Source of the DNA: JBDREF01 sp043820045
GTDB lineage: Bacteria > Planctomycetota > Phycisphaerae > Sedimentisphaerales > Anaerobacaceae
DNA: 15,035 nt
NCBI GenBank assembly: GCA_043820045.1
Contig: JBDREF010000086.1
Span: 1 to 15,035 of the forward strand
Reading direction: 5' to 3'
The position numbers and the translations under genes were made by a program. How positions within the stretch are numbered: position 1 is the first letter of the stretch; the number at the start of each line of letters is the position of its first letter. The notes under the pieces are model-generated. The model was not told where the DNA came from and did not search any database. It was given only the letters and a program-made list of their open reading frames with translations. Of this stretch, positions 6,046 to 12,906 are shown in pieces.

Positions 6046-6626
6046 AATACCCCCTTCGTGCTCGGGACATCTCCCCCGACGAGGCTGACGGCCGCACCGA
6101 GCGATTTGCCGAATCCCTTGAAAATAGCCTCGGCGATATGATGGCTGTTTGTGCCGTAAGGAACGTTTATGTGCAGATTGAACCTGCCGTTGTTCGAGAA
6201 GCTCCGCAGCATTTCCTCCAGGCACTCGACGTCGAAATCGCCGATCTTGTCCGTTCGGTACTCGACGTTATACACGCAGGTGGGCCTGCCCGACAGATCC
6301 ACCGAGACATTCGCCAAAGCGTCCTCCATCGGCACGGAACTGTGGCCGTAGCGGGCGATCCCCTTCTTGTCACCGAGGGCTTTGAGCAGACATTCGCCCA
6401 GGCATATCGCAATGTCCTCGACCGTATGGTGTGCATCGACCTGAAGATCGCCTTTGGCTTTGACAACCAGGTCGATCCGGCTGTGCTTGCTCAGGTGCGT
6501 GAGCATGTGGTCCAGAAAGCCGACGCCGCTGTCAATTTCATATTTGCCGAGGCCGTCCAGATTAAGCTCTACGGCCACGTCGGTCTCGTTCGTCTGCCTG
6601 TGGATTTTGGCAACTCTGTTTTCCAT
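6042..6626 (-). CDS. hisB: Imidazoleglycerol-phosphate dehydratase
   Basis: 194 residues from ATG at 6624-6626, with GAGG 8 nt upstream. A GTG five codons earlier is possible but has less support. This is the single-domain dehydratase of histidine synthesis, without the fused phosphatase of the E. coli protein. It converts imidazoleglycerol phosphate to imidazoleacetol phosphate using two manganese sites. Metal-binding motifs are HHTVED (66-71) and SHHIAE (161-166), with DHML (39-42) and the C-terminal STKGVL. It follows hisC by 44 bp, so the two carry consecutive histidine steps. It overlaps ispF by four bases. Confidence 0.96.
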   Translation of the reverse strand: MENRVAKIHRQTNETDVAVELNLDGLGKYEIDSGVGFLDHMLTHLSKHSRIDLVVKAKGDLQVDAHHTVEDIAICLGECLLKALGDKKGIARYGHSSVPMEDALANVSVDLSGRPTCVYNVEYRTDKIGDFDVECLEEMLRSFSNNGRFNLHINVPYGTNSHHIAEAIFKGFGKSLGAAVSLVGGDVPSTKGVL

Positions 6627-6670
6627 GCGAATGGTCCTCACATTGTTCGGCCTTCGGTGCGGCGAATCTC

Positions 6671-7714
6671 TTACGACACAATCTCTCTTAGAGCCAGAAT
6701 AAGTATATCGTTTTGTTCCATCGTGCCGACCGATATTCTCAACTTGTCACTGAGACCGGGAAGGTCGAAATATCGGACATAGATATTGCGCTGCACCAAT
6801 TTGTCATAAATCTCCCTTGCCGGGCAGTTCTTGCTCTCGGCAAGGACGAAATTGGCGTAGCTTTGCGGCACCTCAAATTTCAGGGCGCGCAGTTGCGCGA
6901 CCAGCAGGTCCCGGGCCTTCTTTACTTTTTCGGTCGTTTTGCTGAAATACTTCTGGTCTTTTATCGCCGCGGTCGCCACGGCGATAGCGACGGCATCGAC
7001 ATTGTAGGAATCCTTGACCTTCATCAGGCCGTCTATCAGCTCCGGCCGGGCAATAGCGTAGCCGAACCTGATCCCCGCAAGGCCGTAACCCTTGCTCATG
7101 GACCGAAGTATGATTACATTATCGAAGTCTTTCACCAGCGCCGCGCAATTCTCATCGGCAAAGTCCGAATAGGCTTCGTCGATCAACAGCACGCCGGGAA
7201 GCTCATAGGCCAACGAAGCCATCTCGCCGACGCTTACAAAGCTGCCGCTCGGCGCGTTCGGGTTGCAGACGACGGTCAAGGCCGCCCCAGTCCTGGCCAG
7301 CTTGGCCGGCAGGTTGAATTCGCCGTCGAACGGGATCTCAATTGCTTCGCAGTTTTGCAGTTTGGCCAACACGGGATACAGCGAATAAGTCGGGACGGGG
7401 TAGGCTACCGGCCGGCTTTCGTCGCAGAAGGCCCGAAAGGCAATCGTCAAAAGGTCGTCGCCGCCGTTGCAGCACATGAAGTTCTCGGGCGCGAGGCCGT
7501 GCACTTCCGCCGCCGCCTGCCGGAATTCGTCTGCGAGAGGGTCGGGATACCGCCGAAGGCGGTCGACCTTTATCCCGCCGAGGGCCTTGATAACCTCCAG
7601 CGAGGGCGGATAAGGGTTCTCGTTGGTGTTGAGCTTGATAACTTCGGTAGTCTTCGGCTGAAAACCCGGTTCGTAACCCTTCAACTGTTCGATATTTTCC
7701 CGAAAATAGCCCAT
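6671..7714 (-). CDS. hisC: Histidinol-phosphate aminotransferase
   Basis: 347 residues from ATG at 7712-7714, with GGAA about 8 nt upstream; an upstream TTG at 7726 is less likely. This is a PLP-dependent fold-type I aminotransferase that converts imidazoleacetol phosphate to histidinol phosphate. Visible: LNTNENPYPPS (28-38), YPDP, NPNAPSG (151-157), the IDEAYSDF cofactor-ring segment (178-185), Schiff-base lysine K208 in SMSKGYGLAG, and the carboxylate-binding arginine R326 in LRISVGT. A Phe/Trp-type substrate profile cannot be excluded from sequence alone, but hisB directly downstream supports the histidine role. It follows accD by 94 bp. Confidence 0.95.
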   Translation of the reverse strand: MGYFRENIEQLKGYEPGFQPKTTEVIKLNTNENPYPPSLEVIKALGGIKVDRLRRYPDPLADEFRQAAAEVHGLAPENFMCCNGGDDLLTIAFRAFCDESRPVAYPVPTYSLYPVLAKLQNCEAIEIPFDGEFNLPAKLARTGAALTVVCNPNAPSGSFVSVGEMASLAYELPGVLLIDEAYSDFADENCAALVKDFDNVIILRSMSKGYGLAGIRFGYAIARPELIDGLMKVKDSYNVDAVAIAVATAAIKDQKYFSKTTEKVKKARDLLVAQLRALKFEVPQSYANFVLAESKNCPAREIYDKLVQRNIYVRYFDLPGLSDKLRISVGTMEQNDILILALREIVS

Positions 7715-7808
7715 CGTCTGTTCCAAAACAAGTTGCGGCCCGGCTCTTTCGTATCCGGGGCATGAATCTCGATATAAGCGATGCGCATCACGCGATACGC
7801 AACAAGGA

Positions 7809-8654
7809 CTACTTCTGGCAGTAATCTATCAGGCGGGCAATTTCCCTGCGGAGGTCTTTGCGATGGACGATCATGTCCACGAAGCCGTGCTCCAACATGA
7901 ACTCGGCCGTCTGAAACCCTTTCGGCAGCTCGACTTTTATCGTCTCAGCAATCGTGCGAGGACCGGCAAAACCGATCAGCGCCCCCGGCTCGGCGATCAG
8001 ACAATCGCCCAACATTGCAAAGCTCGCAGTTACCCCGCCGGTCGTCGGGTCGGCCAGAACGCAAATGTAAAGTCCGCCGGCTTCGTCAAGCTTTGCCAGC
8101 GCCGCTGAAGTCTTGGCCATCTGGCCGAGCGACACCACGCCTTCGTGCATCCTCGCCCCGCCCGAGCAAGTAACAACCACCAAAGGCAGCTTTTCCGCCA
8201 TTGCTTCATCGACGGCGGCGCAGAACTTCTCGCCGACCACAAAACCCATGGATCCCATCAGGAAATTCGGTTCCATAACCGCCAGCACCACACCCCTGCC
8301 CTTGATAAAGGCCCTGCCGATCAGCATGGCCTCCTTGGCGCCGGATTTCTTTTCATCGGCCTTGAGACGCTGCTTGTAGGTGGTTTCCCGGAACTTGAAG
8401 CCCAGCGGGTCGTTGGCAGTCAGGTCGGCAAGTATCTGCTGAAAAGAACCTTCATCGACAATGTATTCAATTCGCTTCGTGGCCTCAAGACGAAAGTGAT
8501 AGTTGCATTCGGGACAGACGTTGAGGTTCTTTTCTACCGCGCTCTTATAGAGCATGTGCTCGCAGCCCGGGCAGCGCAGCCAGAGCCCTTCGGGCATCTC
8601 CTTGCGCGGCTTGAGCGAAAACCCGTCCCATTTCGATTTTGCTTCTTTGGCCAT
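7809..8654 (-). CDS. accD: Acetyl-CoA carboxylase carboxyltransferase subunit beta
   Basis: 281 residues. With AccA it transfers the carboxyl group from biotin to acetyl-CoA, giving malonyl-CoA for fatty acid synthesis. An N-terminal zinc ribbon carries C28, C31, C47 and C50 (CPGC and CPEC). The crotonase-fold body holds GSMGFVVGEK (134-143), CSGGARMHEG (163-172), TTGGVTASFAMLGD (204-217) and GPRTI (231-235). The start is ATG at 8652-8654 with AGG about 6 nt upstream. A strong stem-loop ends 12 bp before the start codon. accA is not in the window. It follows rpe by 108 bp. Confidence 0.96.
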   Translation of the reverse strand: MAKEAKSKWDGFSLKPRKEMPEGLWLRCPGCEHMLYKSAVEKNLNVCPECNYHFRLEATKRIEYIVDEGSFQQILADLTANDPLGFKFRETTYKQRLKADEKKSGAKEAMLIGRAFIKGRGVVLAVMEPNFLMGSMGFVVGEKFCAAVDEAMAEKLPLVVVTCSGGARMHEGVVSLGQMAKTSAALAKLDEAGGLYICVLADPTTGGVTASFAMLGDCLIAEPGALIGFAGPRTIAETIKVELPKGFQTAEFMLEHGFVDMIVHRKDLRREIARLIDYCQK

Positions 8655-8666
8655 AGTAACCTGTAC

Positions 8667-8695
8667 AAAGCCCCGTATTCATGGCGGGGCTTTTT
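8667..8695. terminator. Strong stem-loop between rpe and accD
   Basis: A perfect 9-bp stem AAAGCCCCG/CGGGGCTTT with a 9-nt loop, followed on the plus strand by two more T. On the minus strand, the direction of transcription here, the stem is preceded by five A and followed by TTTG. The U-tract is therefore weak in the sense direction and stronger in antisense. It may be an rpe terminator, an attenuator in the accD leader, or a blocker of antisense transcription. TACAAT (8728-8733) and TATTAT (8706-8711) on the minus strand are possible -10 boxes for accD, without convincing -35 boxes. Confidence 0.6.
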
Positions 8696-8762
8696 CCACA
8701 GCAACATAATACCGGTTAGTTTGGGGGATTGTACCAAAAACTCGCCTGCTTCGCCACAAAAA

Positions 8763-9428
8763 TTACGTGCAGGCCCTTCGAATGGCGTCTATTGCGGCGA
8801 TACGGTCGGATTGGCCGAATATGGCGTTGCCGGCTACGAGAGTATCGGCGCCGTAGGAGACAACCATCGGCACGGTCTGAGGCTCTATTCCACCGTCCAC
8901 CTCAATGCGTATGTCGGGGCCGACAATCTCCCTGACTCGAACGATTTTTCTGGCCGCTTCCGGCATGAATTCCTGCCCGCCGAAGCCCGGATGGACCGTC
9001 ATCACGAGGACCATGTCGCAGAGCGGCGCAACGGTCTCAATCGCCTCGACCGGCGTCTCCGGATTCAGGCAGATTCCGGCGCTGCAGCCCATGGCGTGCA
9101 ATCTGTCGATAATCTCCCGCGGGTCATCGGCCACTTCGATATGAAACGTTATGTGGTCGGCTCCGGCCTGCGCAAAAGGCTCGATGTATCTGGCCGGTTC
9201 GCTTATCATCAAATGAGCGTCGAAAACAAGCTCGCTTGCCTTGCGGAGTTTGGCGATTACCGGCGGCCCGATTGTGATATTCGGCACGAAGTGGCCGTCC
9301 ATGACGTCCAGATGGACCATACGAACGCCGGCCGGAACGATTGAAGCTATCTCCTCGCCCAACATGGCAAAATCGGCGCTCAGCACCGACGGCACAATCT
9401 CAATTGTCCCTGCTCTGGGTAATCGCAT
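8763..9428 (-). CDS. rpe: Ribulose-phosphate 3-epimerase
   Basis: 221 residues, a full-length TIM barrel. It interconverts ribulose 5-phosphate and xylulose 5-phosphate in the pentose phosphate or Calvin pathway. Visible: PSVLSADF (13-20), metal and catalytic residues H39 and D41 in HLDVMDGHFVPN, H72 in AHLM, TVHPGFGGQ (144-152; the more usual form has Asn for this His), and catalytic D178 in EVDGG, followed by GADTLVAGNAIFG for phosphate binding. The start is ATG at 9426-9428; only a weak AGGG lies upstream, so translation signals are poor. It sits downstream of gap, pgk and the nucleotidyltransferase/HEPN pair, 93 bp after the latter. Confidence 0.96.
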   Translation of the reverse strand: MRLPRAGTIEIVPSVLSADFAMLGEEIASIVPAGVRMVHLDVMDGHFVPNITIGPPVIAKLRKASELVFDAHLMISEPARYIEPFAQAGADHITFHIEVADDPREIIDRLHAMGCSAGICLNPETPVEAIETVAPLCDMVLVMTVHPGFGGQEFMPEAARKIVRVREIVGPDIRIEVDGGIEPQTVPMVVSYGADTLVAGNAIFGQSDRIAAIDAIRRACT

Positions 9429-9521
9429 CCTATTTATTATTCACCCTTTTTCTGCAACGGATGTCACACCATACTCAGACTTTATAGAAAAAGACCGGCT
9501 AACGGCCCGACAGACATTGAT

Positions 9522-9920
9522 TCACTTGCCTGCTTCTTGAATCAATGACTTTGTGATCCTCAGGAAGTCCTCCGCTGTCTCAACGGCTCTGTCTGCATCT
9601 TGCTGCGATACGTGGATTGTGGTTCCATAATCCCCTACACCACGCAATTCAAAGAGCCAGTTCAAATCCTTGCCATGCTTTTTGTCCAATCTGCCTGTTT
9701 TAACAAACATTTGGTGTACCGAAGCGATCACTCCGCTATGCCTGCCAAACTCCAACTCTTCACTAAGCAAGAGAGCCGTAGCGGCATAAAAAGCTGCATA
9801 ATATGCTCGTGAAGCAACAAAATCGTAATAGCCCCCTGAAGCTAACTCCTTTGCAGCTTGAATAGAAGTCTCAGCTCGTTGGAAATTGGCTGCGATTTCG
9901 CGGGAGTATTTCAGCGTCAC
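9522..9920 (-). CDS. HEPN domain protein, partner of the upstream nucleotidyltransferase
   Basis: 132 residues, all-helical, with the stamp of the small HEPN family: SRAYYAAFYAATALLL (38-53) and LRGVGDYG (92-99). HEPN proteins next to minimal nucleotidyltransferases form two-gene modules, some of them toxin-antitoxin systems. The RNase motif of active HEPN toxins is R-x4-6-H. Here the equivalent arginine (R93) is followed by GVGD and then Tyr98, and no His falls in range, so it may not be an RNase of that type. The start is GTG at 9918-9920, overlapping the nucleotidyltransferase stop (GTGA), with AGGGA 9 nt upstream. Its codons are more AT-rich than those of neighbouring rpe and pgk. Confidence 0.85.
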   Translation of the reverse strand: MTLKYSREIAANFQRAETSIQAAKELASGGYYDFVASRAYYAAFYAATALLLSEELEFGRHSGVIASVHQMFVKTGRLDKKHGKDLNWLFELRGVGDYGTTIHVSQQDADRAVETAEDFLRITKSLIQEAGK

Positions 9921-10237
9921 AAGGCTAATCCCTCTTTTTTCGCATTTCTATAAAGTTGAATGGTCCTCTGCTCGAAATCATCAACAGCCGCCGGCTTGGC
10001 CGAAATGAGTTGTTCTGACTCAAGTTGTATCGGGTAAAGTAAATCAATAATCTGGTGGAGTTCCTGAAAATAGTCAAACGGTTCATTCAACAGAACAAGT
10101 AAATCAATGTCGCTGCCTGCACTTGCCTGGTCGCGAGCCATGGAGCCATAGAGAATCAAGCCCTTAAACCGAGGGCCATAGTGATCGACAAGAATACTCT
10201 TGCACCTTTGCGTTATGTCGGCGGTTGTCATCGACAT
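9917..10237 (-). CDS. Minimal nucleotidyltransferase (MNT) domain protein
   Basis: 106 residues from ATG at 10235-10237. The DNA polymerase beta-type nucleotidyltransferase signature GS-x10-D-x-D is complete: G31 S32 ... D43 and D45 in GSMARDQASAGSDIDLLV. This is the same pattern as MntA-type antitoxins, which add AMP to HEPN partners. A third carboxylate is not obvious; E73 or E75 in QLESEQ may serve. An open frame extends 30 codons further upstream but only from a TTG and without family similarity. A second ATG two codons in is an alternative. No Shine-Dalgarno site is visible. It is coupled to the HEPN gene by a 4-bp overlap. Its substrate is unknown. Confidence 0.85.
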   Translation of the reverse strand: MSMTTADITQRCKSILVDHYGPRFKGLILYGSMARDQASAGSDIDLLVLLNEPFDYFQELHQIIDLLYPIQLESEQLISAKPAAVDDFEQRTIQLYRNAKKEGLAL

Positions 10238-10339
10238 TCGAGGACTTCGATTATTCAAATAGTGTTCAACCGGCGGTAGTCTCCGTCGATACGTCAAACA
10301 TTGCCGTTTTACCGGGAATCCGGGCAAATATCGCGGACT

Positions 10340-11578
10340 CTACTTTTCGTCTAAGATCTCGATGCACGCGAATTTCTTGCCTTCCAGAAACTCAAGCGAA
10401 GCGCCCCCGCCGGTGGAAATATGGCTTATTTTGTCTTGCAGACCAAGCTTCTCTACGGCGCTGGCACTGTCGCCGCCGCCGATTATGCTGCGAGCGCCCT
10501 TCTCGGTTGCCTCAGCTACGGCAATAGCCACTGCCTCTGTTCCCTGGTCGAACGGCTCCATCTCGAAGACGCCCATCGGCCCGTTCCAAAAGATGGTCCT
10601 GGCATCGGCGATTTTCTCTGCAAATGTCTGGGCCGCCATAGGCCCGATATCCACGGCCTGATAGCCCGGGTCGATATCGCCCACGGCGACGCGGTGCTGC
10701 GCCCGCGGCTTCAGCTCGCGGACCACACGGTGATCCACGGGCAAAATCACCTCGCAGCCCGCATCGGTAGCCAGTTTCAACAGCTCCTGGCCCTTGTCGA
10801 TGAAATCGTCCTCGCAAAGGCTCTTTCCGATGCTCTTGCCCCTGCCCTTGAGGAACGTATATGCCATGGCCCCGCCGATGATTATGCGATCAACCTTGCC
10901 GATCAGATTCTCGATAACGCCTATCTTGTCGGAGACCTTCGCCCCGCCGAGTATCGCAACGAACGGCCTTTCCGGATTGCTCAGGGTCTCGCCCAGGAAC
11001 TTCAGCTCCTTTTCGATCAGAAAGCCGATAACCCGCGGCTTGCCTTCCATAACCGTCGGCACCGTGTACATCGAGGCGTTGTCTCTGTGAGCCGTACCGA
11101 AGGCGTCATCGACGTAAATGTCGGCCATATCGGCAAGCTCCTGAGCGAACGAATCTTTAGCCTCGCGCAGTTGCGTGTCCAGCTTTGCCGCTTTGTCCTT
11201 TATGGTCTCTTCTTTGTGAAAGCGAAGGTTTTCGAGCAGCATGCAATCACCGCTCTTGAGCGCCGCCCTCTTGGCCTTCGTCTCAGAACCGATGCAATCA
11301 TCGGCGAAGATCACCTCTTTGCCTAACAGCTCCGACAATCTCTTGGCCACCGGCGCCAGAGAGAGCTTATCGTCCGGTTGGCCTTTGGGCCTGCCGAGGT
11401 GGCTCATGAGGATCAGTGCGCCGCCGCCGTCCAGTACCCGCTTTATCGTGGGCAGCGCCTTGACTATCCGGTCGTCGCTCGTAATGCTGCAATTCTCGTC
11501 CAGCGGCACGTTGAAATCGCACCGCATCAGGACCTTCTTGCCCTTCACATCGATATCAGCAATCGTTTTCTTGGCCAT
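10340..11578 (-). CDS. pgk: Phosphoglycerate kinase
   Basis: 412 residues from ATG at 11576-11578; an ATG five codons upstream (11591-11593) is an alternative, but MAKKTIADIDVKGKKVL fits the family start. It makes ATP from 1,3-bisphosphoglycerate in glycolysis. Visible: RCDFNVPL (19-26), SHLGRPKG (59-66), LENLRFHKEE (115-124), DDAFGTAHR (157-165), GGAKVSDKI (211-219), FWNGPMGVFE (330-339), GGGDSASAV (367-375) and STGGGASLEFLEGK (388-401). It is slightly longer than the usual 390-400, with extra helical sequence after LENLRF. It lies 104 bp after gap, probably co-transcribed. Confidence 0.97.
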   Translation of the reverse strand: MAKKTIADIDVKGKKVLMRCDFNVPLDENCSITSDDRIVKALPTIKRVLDGGGALILMSHLGRPKGQPDDKLSLAPVAKRLSELLGKEVIFADDCIGSETKAKRAALKSGDCMLLENLRFHKEETIKDKAAKLDTQLREAKDSFAQELADMADIYVDDAFGTAHRDNASMYTVPTVMEGKPRVIGFLIEKELKFLGETLSNPERPFVAILGGAKVSDKIGVIENLIGKVDRIIIGGAMAYTFLKGRGKSIGKSLCEDDFIDKGQELLKLATDAGCEVILPVDHRVVRELKPRAQHRVAVGDIDPGYQAVDIGPMAAQTFAEKIADARTIFWNGPMGVFEMEPFDQGTEAVAIAVAEATEKGARSIIGGGDSASAVEKLGLQDKISHISTGGGASLEFLEGKKFACIEILDEK

Positions 11579-11603
11579 TTCCTTAACCTGCATTTTCTAT
11601 GTC

Positions 11604-11623
11604 ACTCCCGCACCAGTGGGAGT
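11604..11623. promoter_or_regulatory. Intercistronic hairpin between gap and pgk
   Basis: An 8-bp stem (ACTCCCGC/GTGGGAGT, one G-T wobble on the plus-strand reading) with the 4-nt loop ACCA. No T-run follows on either strand, so it is not a standard terminator. It could mark an mRNA processing or stabilising site between gap and pgk, as inference. Confidence 0.5.
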
Positions 11624-11682
11624 CTATATTCAGCCCCGCGCCTAATGCTTAGAAATTTCCTGTTTGATAACCGGCCTTCGGG

Positions 11683-12696
11683 CTACATCGCCGCCATTCT
11701 CTCCATAATATCGACGCTGCGATTCGAATAGCCCCACTCGTTATCGTACCAGCTCACGACCTTAACGGTCTTGCCGATAACCATCGTGCACAGCGAATCG
11801 AAGATGCTTGAAGCGGGGTCGTTGACGATGTCGCTGCTGACGATAGGCTCGTCGCAATAGACCAGAATGCCCTTCATAGGCCCTCCCGCCGACTTCTTCA
11901 TCGCCGCATTGACGCTCTCGACGGTTACGTCCTTCTTGACGTTTACCACGAGGTCAACAATGCTGCCTACCGGGATGGGAACTCGAATAGCAAAGCCGTC
12001 GAGCTTGCCGGCAAGTTCGGGAATGACTTTGCCGATAGCCTTAGCCGCACCTGTGCTGGTTGGGATAATGTTCGCCGCAGCGGCACGGGCTCGACGCAGA
12101 TCCGAGTGGATCATATCGGCCACTTTCTGGTCATTGGTATAAGCGTGAATCGTCGTCATCATACCCTGCTCGATGCCAAATGTATCGTTGAGCGTCTTGG
12201 CTATCGGAGCCAGGCAGTTGGTCGTGCAGCTCGCATTCGAGACGCATTTTACGTCTTTGGTGAGCTGGTCGTCATTGACACCCAAAACGATGGTCGCGTC
12301 AATGTCGTCCTTCGCCGGGACGCTGAGCATAACCTTGCTCGCACCGGCCTTAATGTGGTCGGCGTAGCCGCCCTTCGGTGACTCGGCGCTGCGGAAGATG
12401 CCCGTCGATTCCAGAACGACCTTTACGCCCATTTCCTTCCAGGGCAGCTCGGCTGGATTCTTGACGGCCAGAACCTTCACGGTCTTGCCGTTGATGACCA
12501 ATGCGCCGTCCTTCGCCTCGACCGTTCCATTCCATTTGCCCATGACCGTGTCGTATTTGAACAGATGCGCCAGGCTCTTGGCATCGGACAGGTCGTTGAT
12601 GGCGACCAGCTCCAATGCGCCTTTTCTTTGCATGATGATTCTTGCGACAGCTCTGCCGATTCGGCCGAAACCGTTAATTGCAACCTTTGTTGCCAT
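11683..12696 (-). CDS. gap: Glyceraldehyde-3-phosphate dehydrogenase, type I
   Basis: 337 residues. It oxidises and phosphorylates glyceraldehyde 3-phosphate. The Rossmann motif is NGFGRIGR (8-15), with VAINDL (31-36) carrying an Asp expected to favour NAD. Catalytic C157 lies in SNASCTTNCLAP, and H184 in TTIHAYTNDQ. The SRGAAAN-like region is RRARAAAANIIPTSTGAAKA (201-220). The C-terminus has WYDNEWGYSNR. The start is ATG at 12694-12696 with an excellent AAGGAG 8 nt upstream (12705-12710), one of the best ribosome-binding sites in the window. A GTG two codons earlier is less likely. A good promoter lies about 90 bp upstream. Confidence 0.97.
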   Translation of the reverse strand: MATKVAINGFGRIGRAVARIIMQRKGALELVAINDLSDAKSLAHLFKYDTVMGKWNGTVEAKDGALVINGKTVKVLAVKNPAELPWKEMGVKVVLESTGIFRSAESPKGGYADHIKAGASKVMLSVPAKDDIDATIVLGVNDDQLTKDVKCVSNASCTTNCLAPIAKTLNDTFGIEQGMMTTIHAYTNDQKVADMIHSDLRRARAAAANIIPTSTGAAKAIGKVIPELAGKLDGFAIRVPIPVGSIVDLVVNVKKDVTVESVNAAMKKSAGGPMKGILVYCDEPIVSSDIVNDPASSIFDSLCTMVIGKTVKVVSWYDNEWGYSNRSVDIMERMAAM

Positions 12697-12787
12697 TTGC
12701 ACTTCTCCTTATTTCCTTGACCAAAAATGCTGTTTTTCCTGTTCTGAGCCCCTCACCTTCAAACCGACAAGGGTAAACGAGACGGTC

Positions 12788-12816
12788 ACTTTATTCGCGA
12801 ACCGCCCGGCTGTCAA
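12788..12816 (-). promoter_or_regulatory. Sigma-70-type promoter of the gap-pgk run
   Basis: On the minus strand a perfect -35 TTGACA (12811-12816) is followed after exactly 17 bp by TAAAGT (12788-12793), which matches TATAAT at four of six positions including the first, second and last. Transcription would start near 12781, giving a leader of about 85 nt before the gap ATG. It is the best promoter match I could see in the window. Confidence 0.7.
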
Positions 12817-12823
12817 GAGTTTC

Positions 12824-12845
12824 TTCCAAATTCGAGAATTTGGAA
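12824..12845. promoter_or_regulatory. Perfect palindrome upstream of the gap promoter
   Basis: Arms TTCCAAATTC and GAATTTGGAA are perfect reverse complements separated by 2 bp. The inner edge lies 7 bp upstream of the -35 box, and the centre is about 54 bp upstream of the inferred start of transcription, a typical activator position. A second small palindrome GGAATTCC overlaps its distal end (12842-12849). The regulator is unknown. A role as a terminator hairpin for the sulfatase gene is less likely because no T-run follows and the loop would be only 2 nt. Confidence 0.6.
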
Positions 12846-12906
12846 TTCCATGCTGTCGCTCCCCATCGAGCCTCTTGAATCTTGACCACCTCCCGTTGAC
12901 AGAGAA

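Noticed and set aside
6046..6225. 60-residue N-terminal extension of IspF
   Set aside because: It overlaps hisB, is Arg-rich without family similarity, and the GTG overlapping the hisB stop gives the normal IspF length.
6713..7765. 350-codon open frame on the plus strand
   Set aside because: It lies opposite hisC, has no family motif, and its length is explained by the GC-rich codon pattern of hisC on the other strand.
7780..7789. GATGCGCATC palindrome between accD and hisC
   Set aside because: Short, GC-rich and without a nearby promoter match; could easily occur by chance.
8145..9344. 399-codon open frame on the plus strand
   Set aside because: It runs antisense across accD, the intergenic hairpin and rpe, all well supported by conserved motifs; no recognisable product.
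10238..10327. Upstream extension of the nucleotidyltransferase
   Set aside because: It would start at a TTG with no ribosome-binding site and no family similarity; the ATG at 10237 gives the usual minimal length.
10421..11326. 301-codon open frame on the plus strand
   Set aside because: Fully antisense to pgk; its composition mirrors the pgk codons.
12824..12845. Palindrome as a terminator of the sulfatase gene
   Set aside because: No T-run follows on the minus strand, the loop would be 2 nt, and it sits directly upstream of a good promoter.
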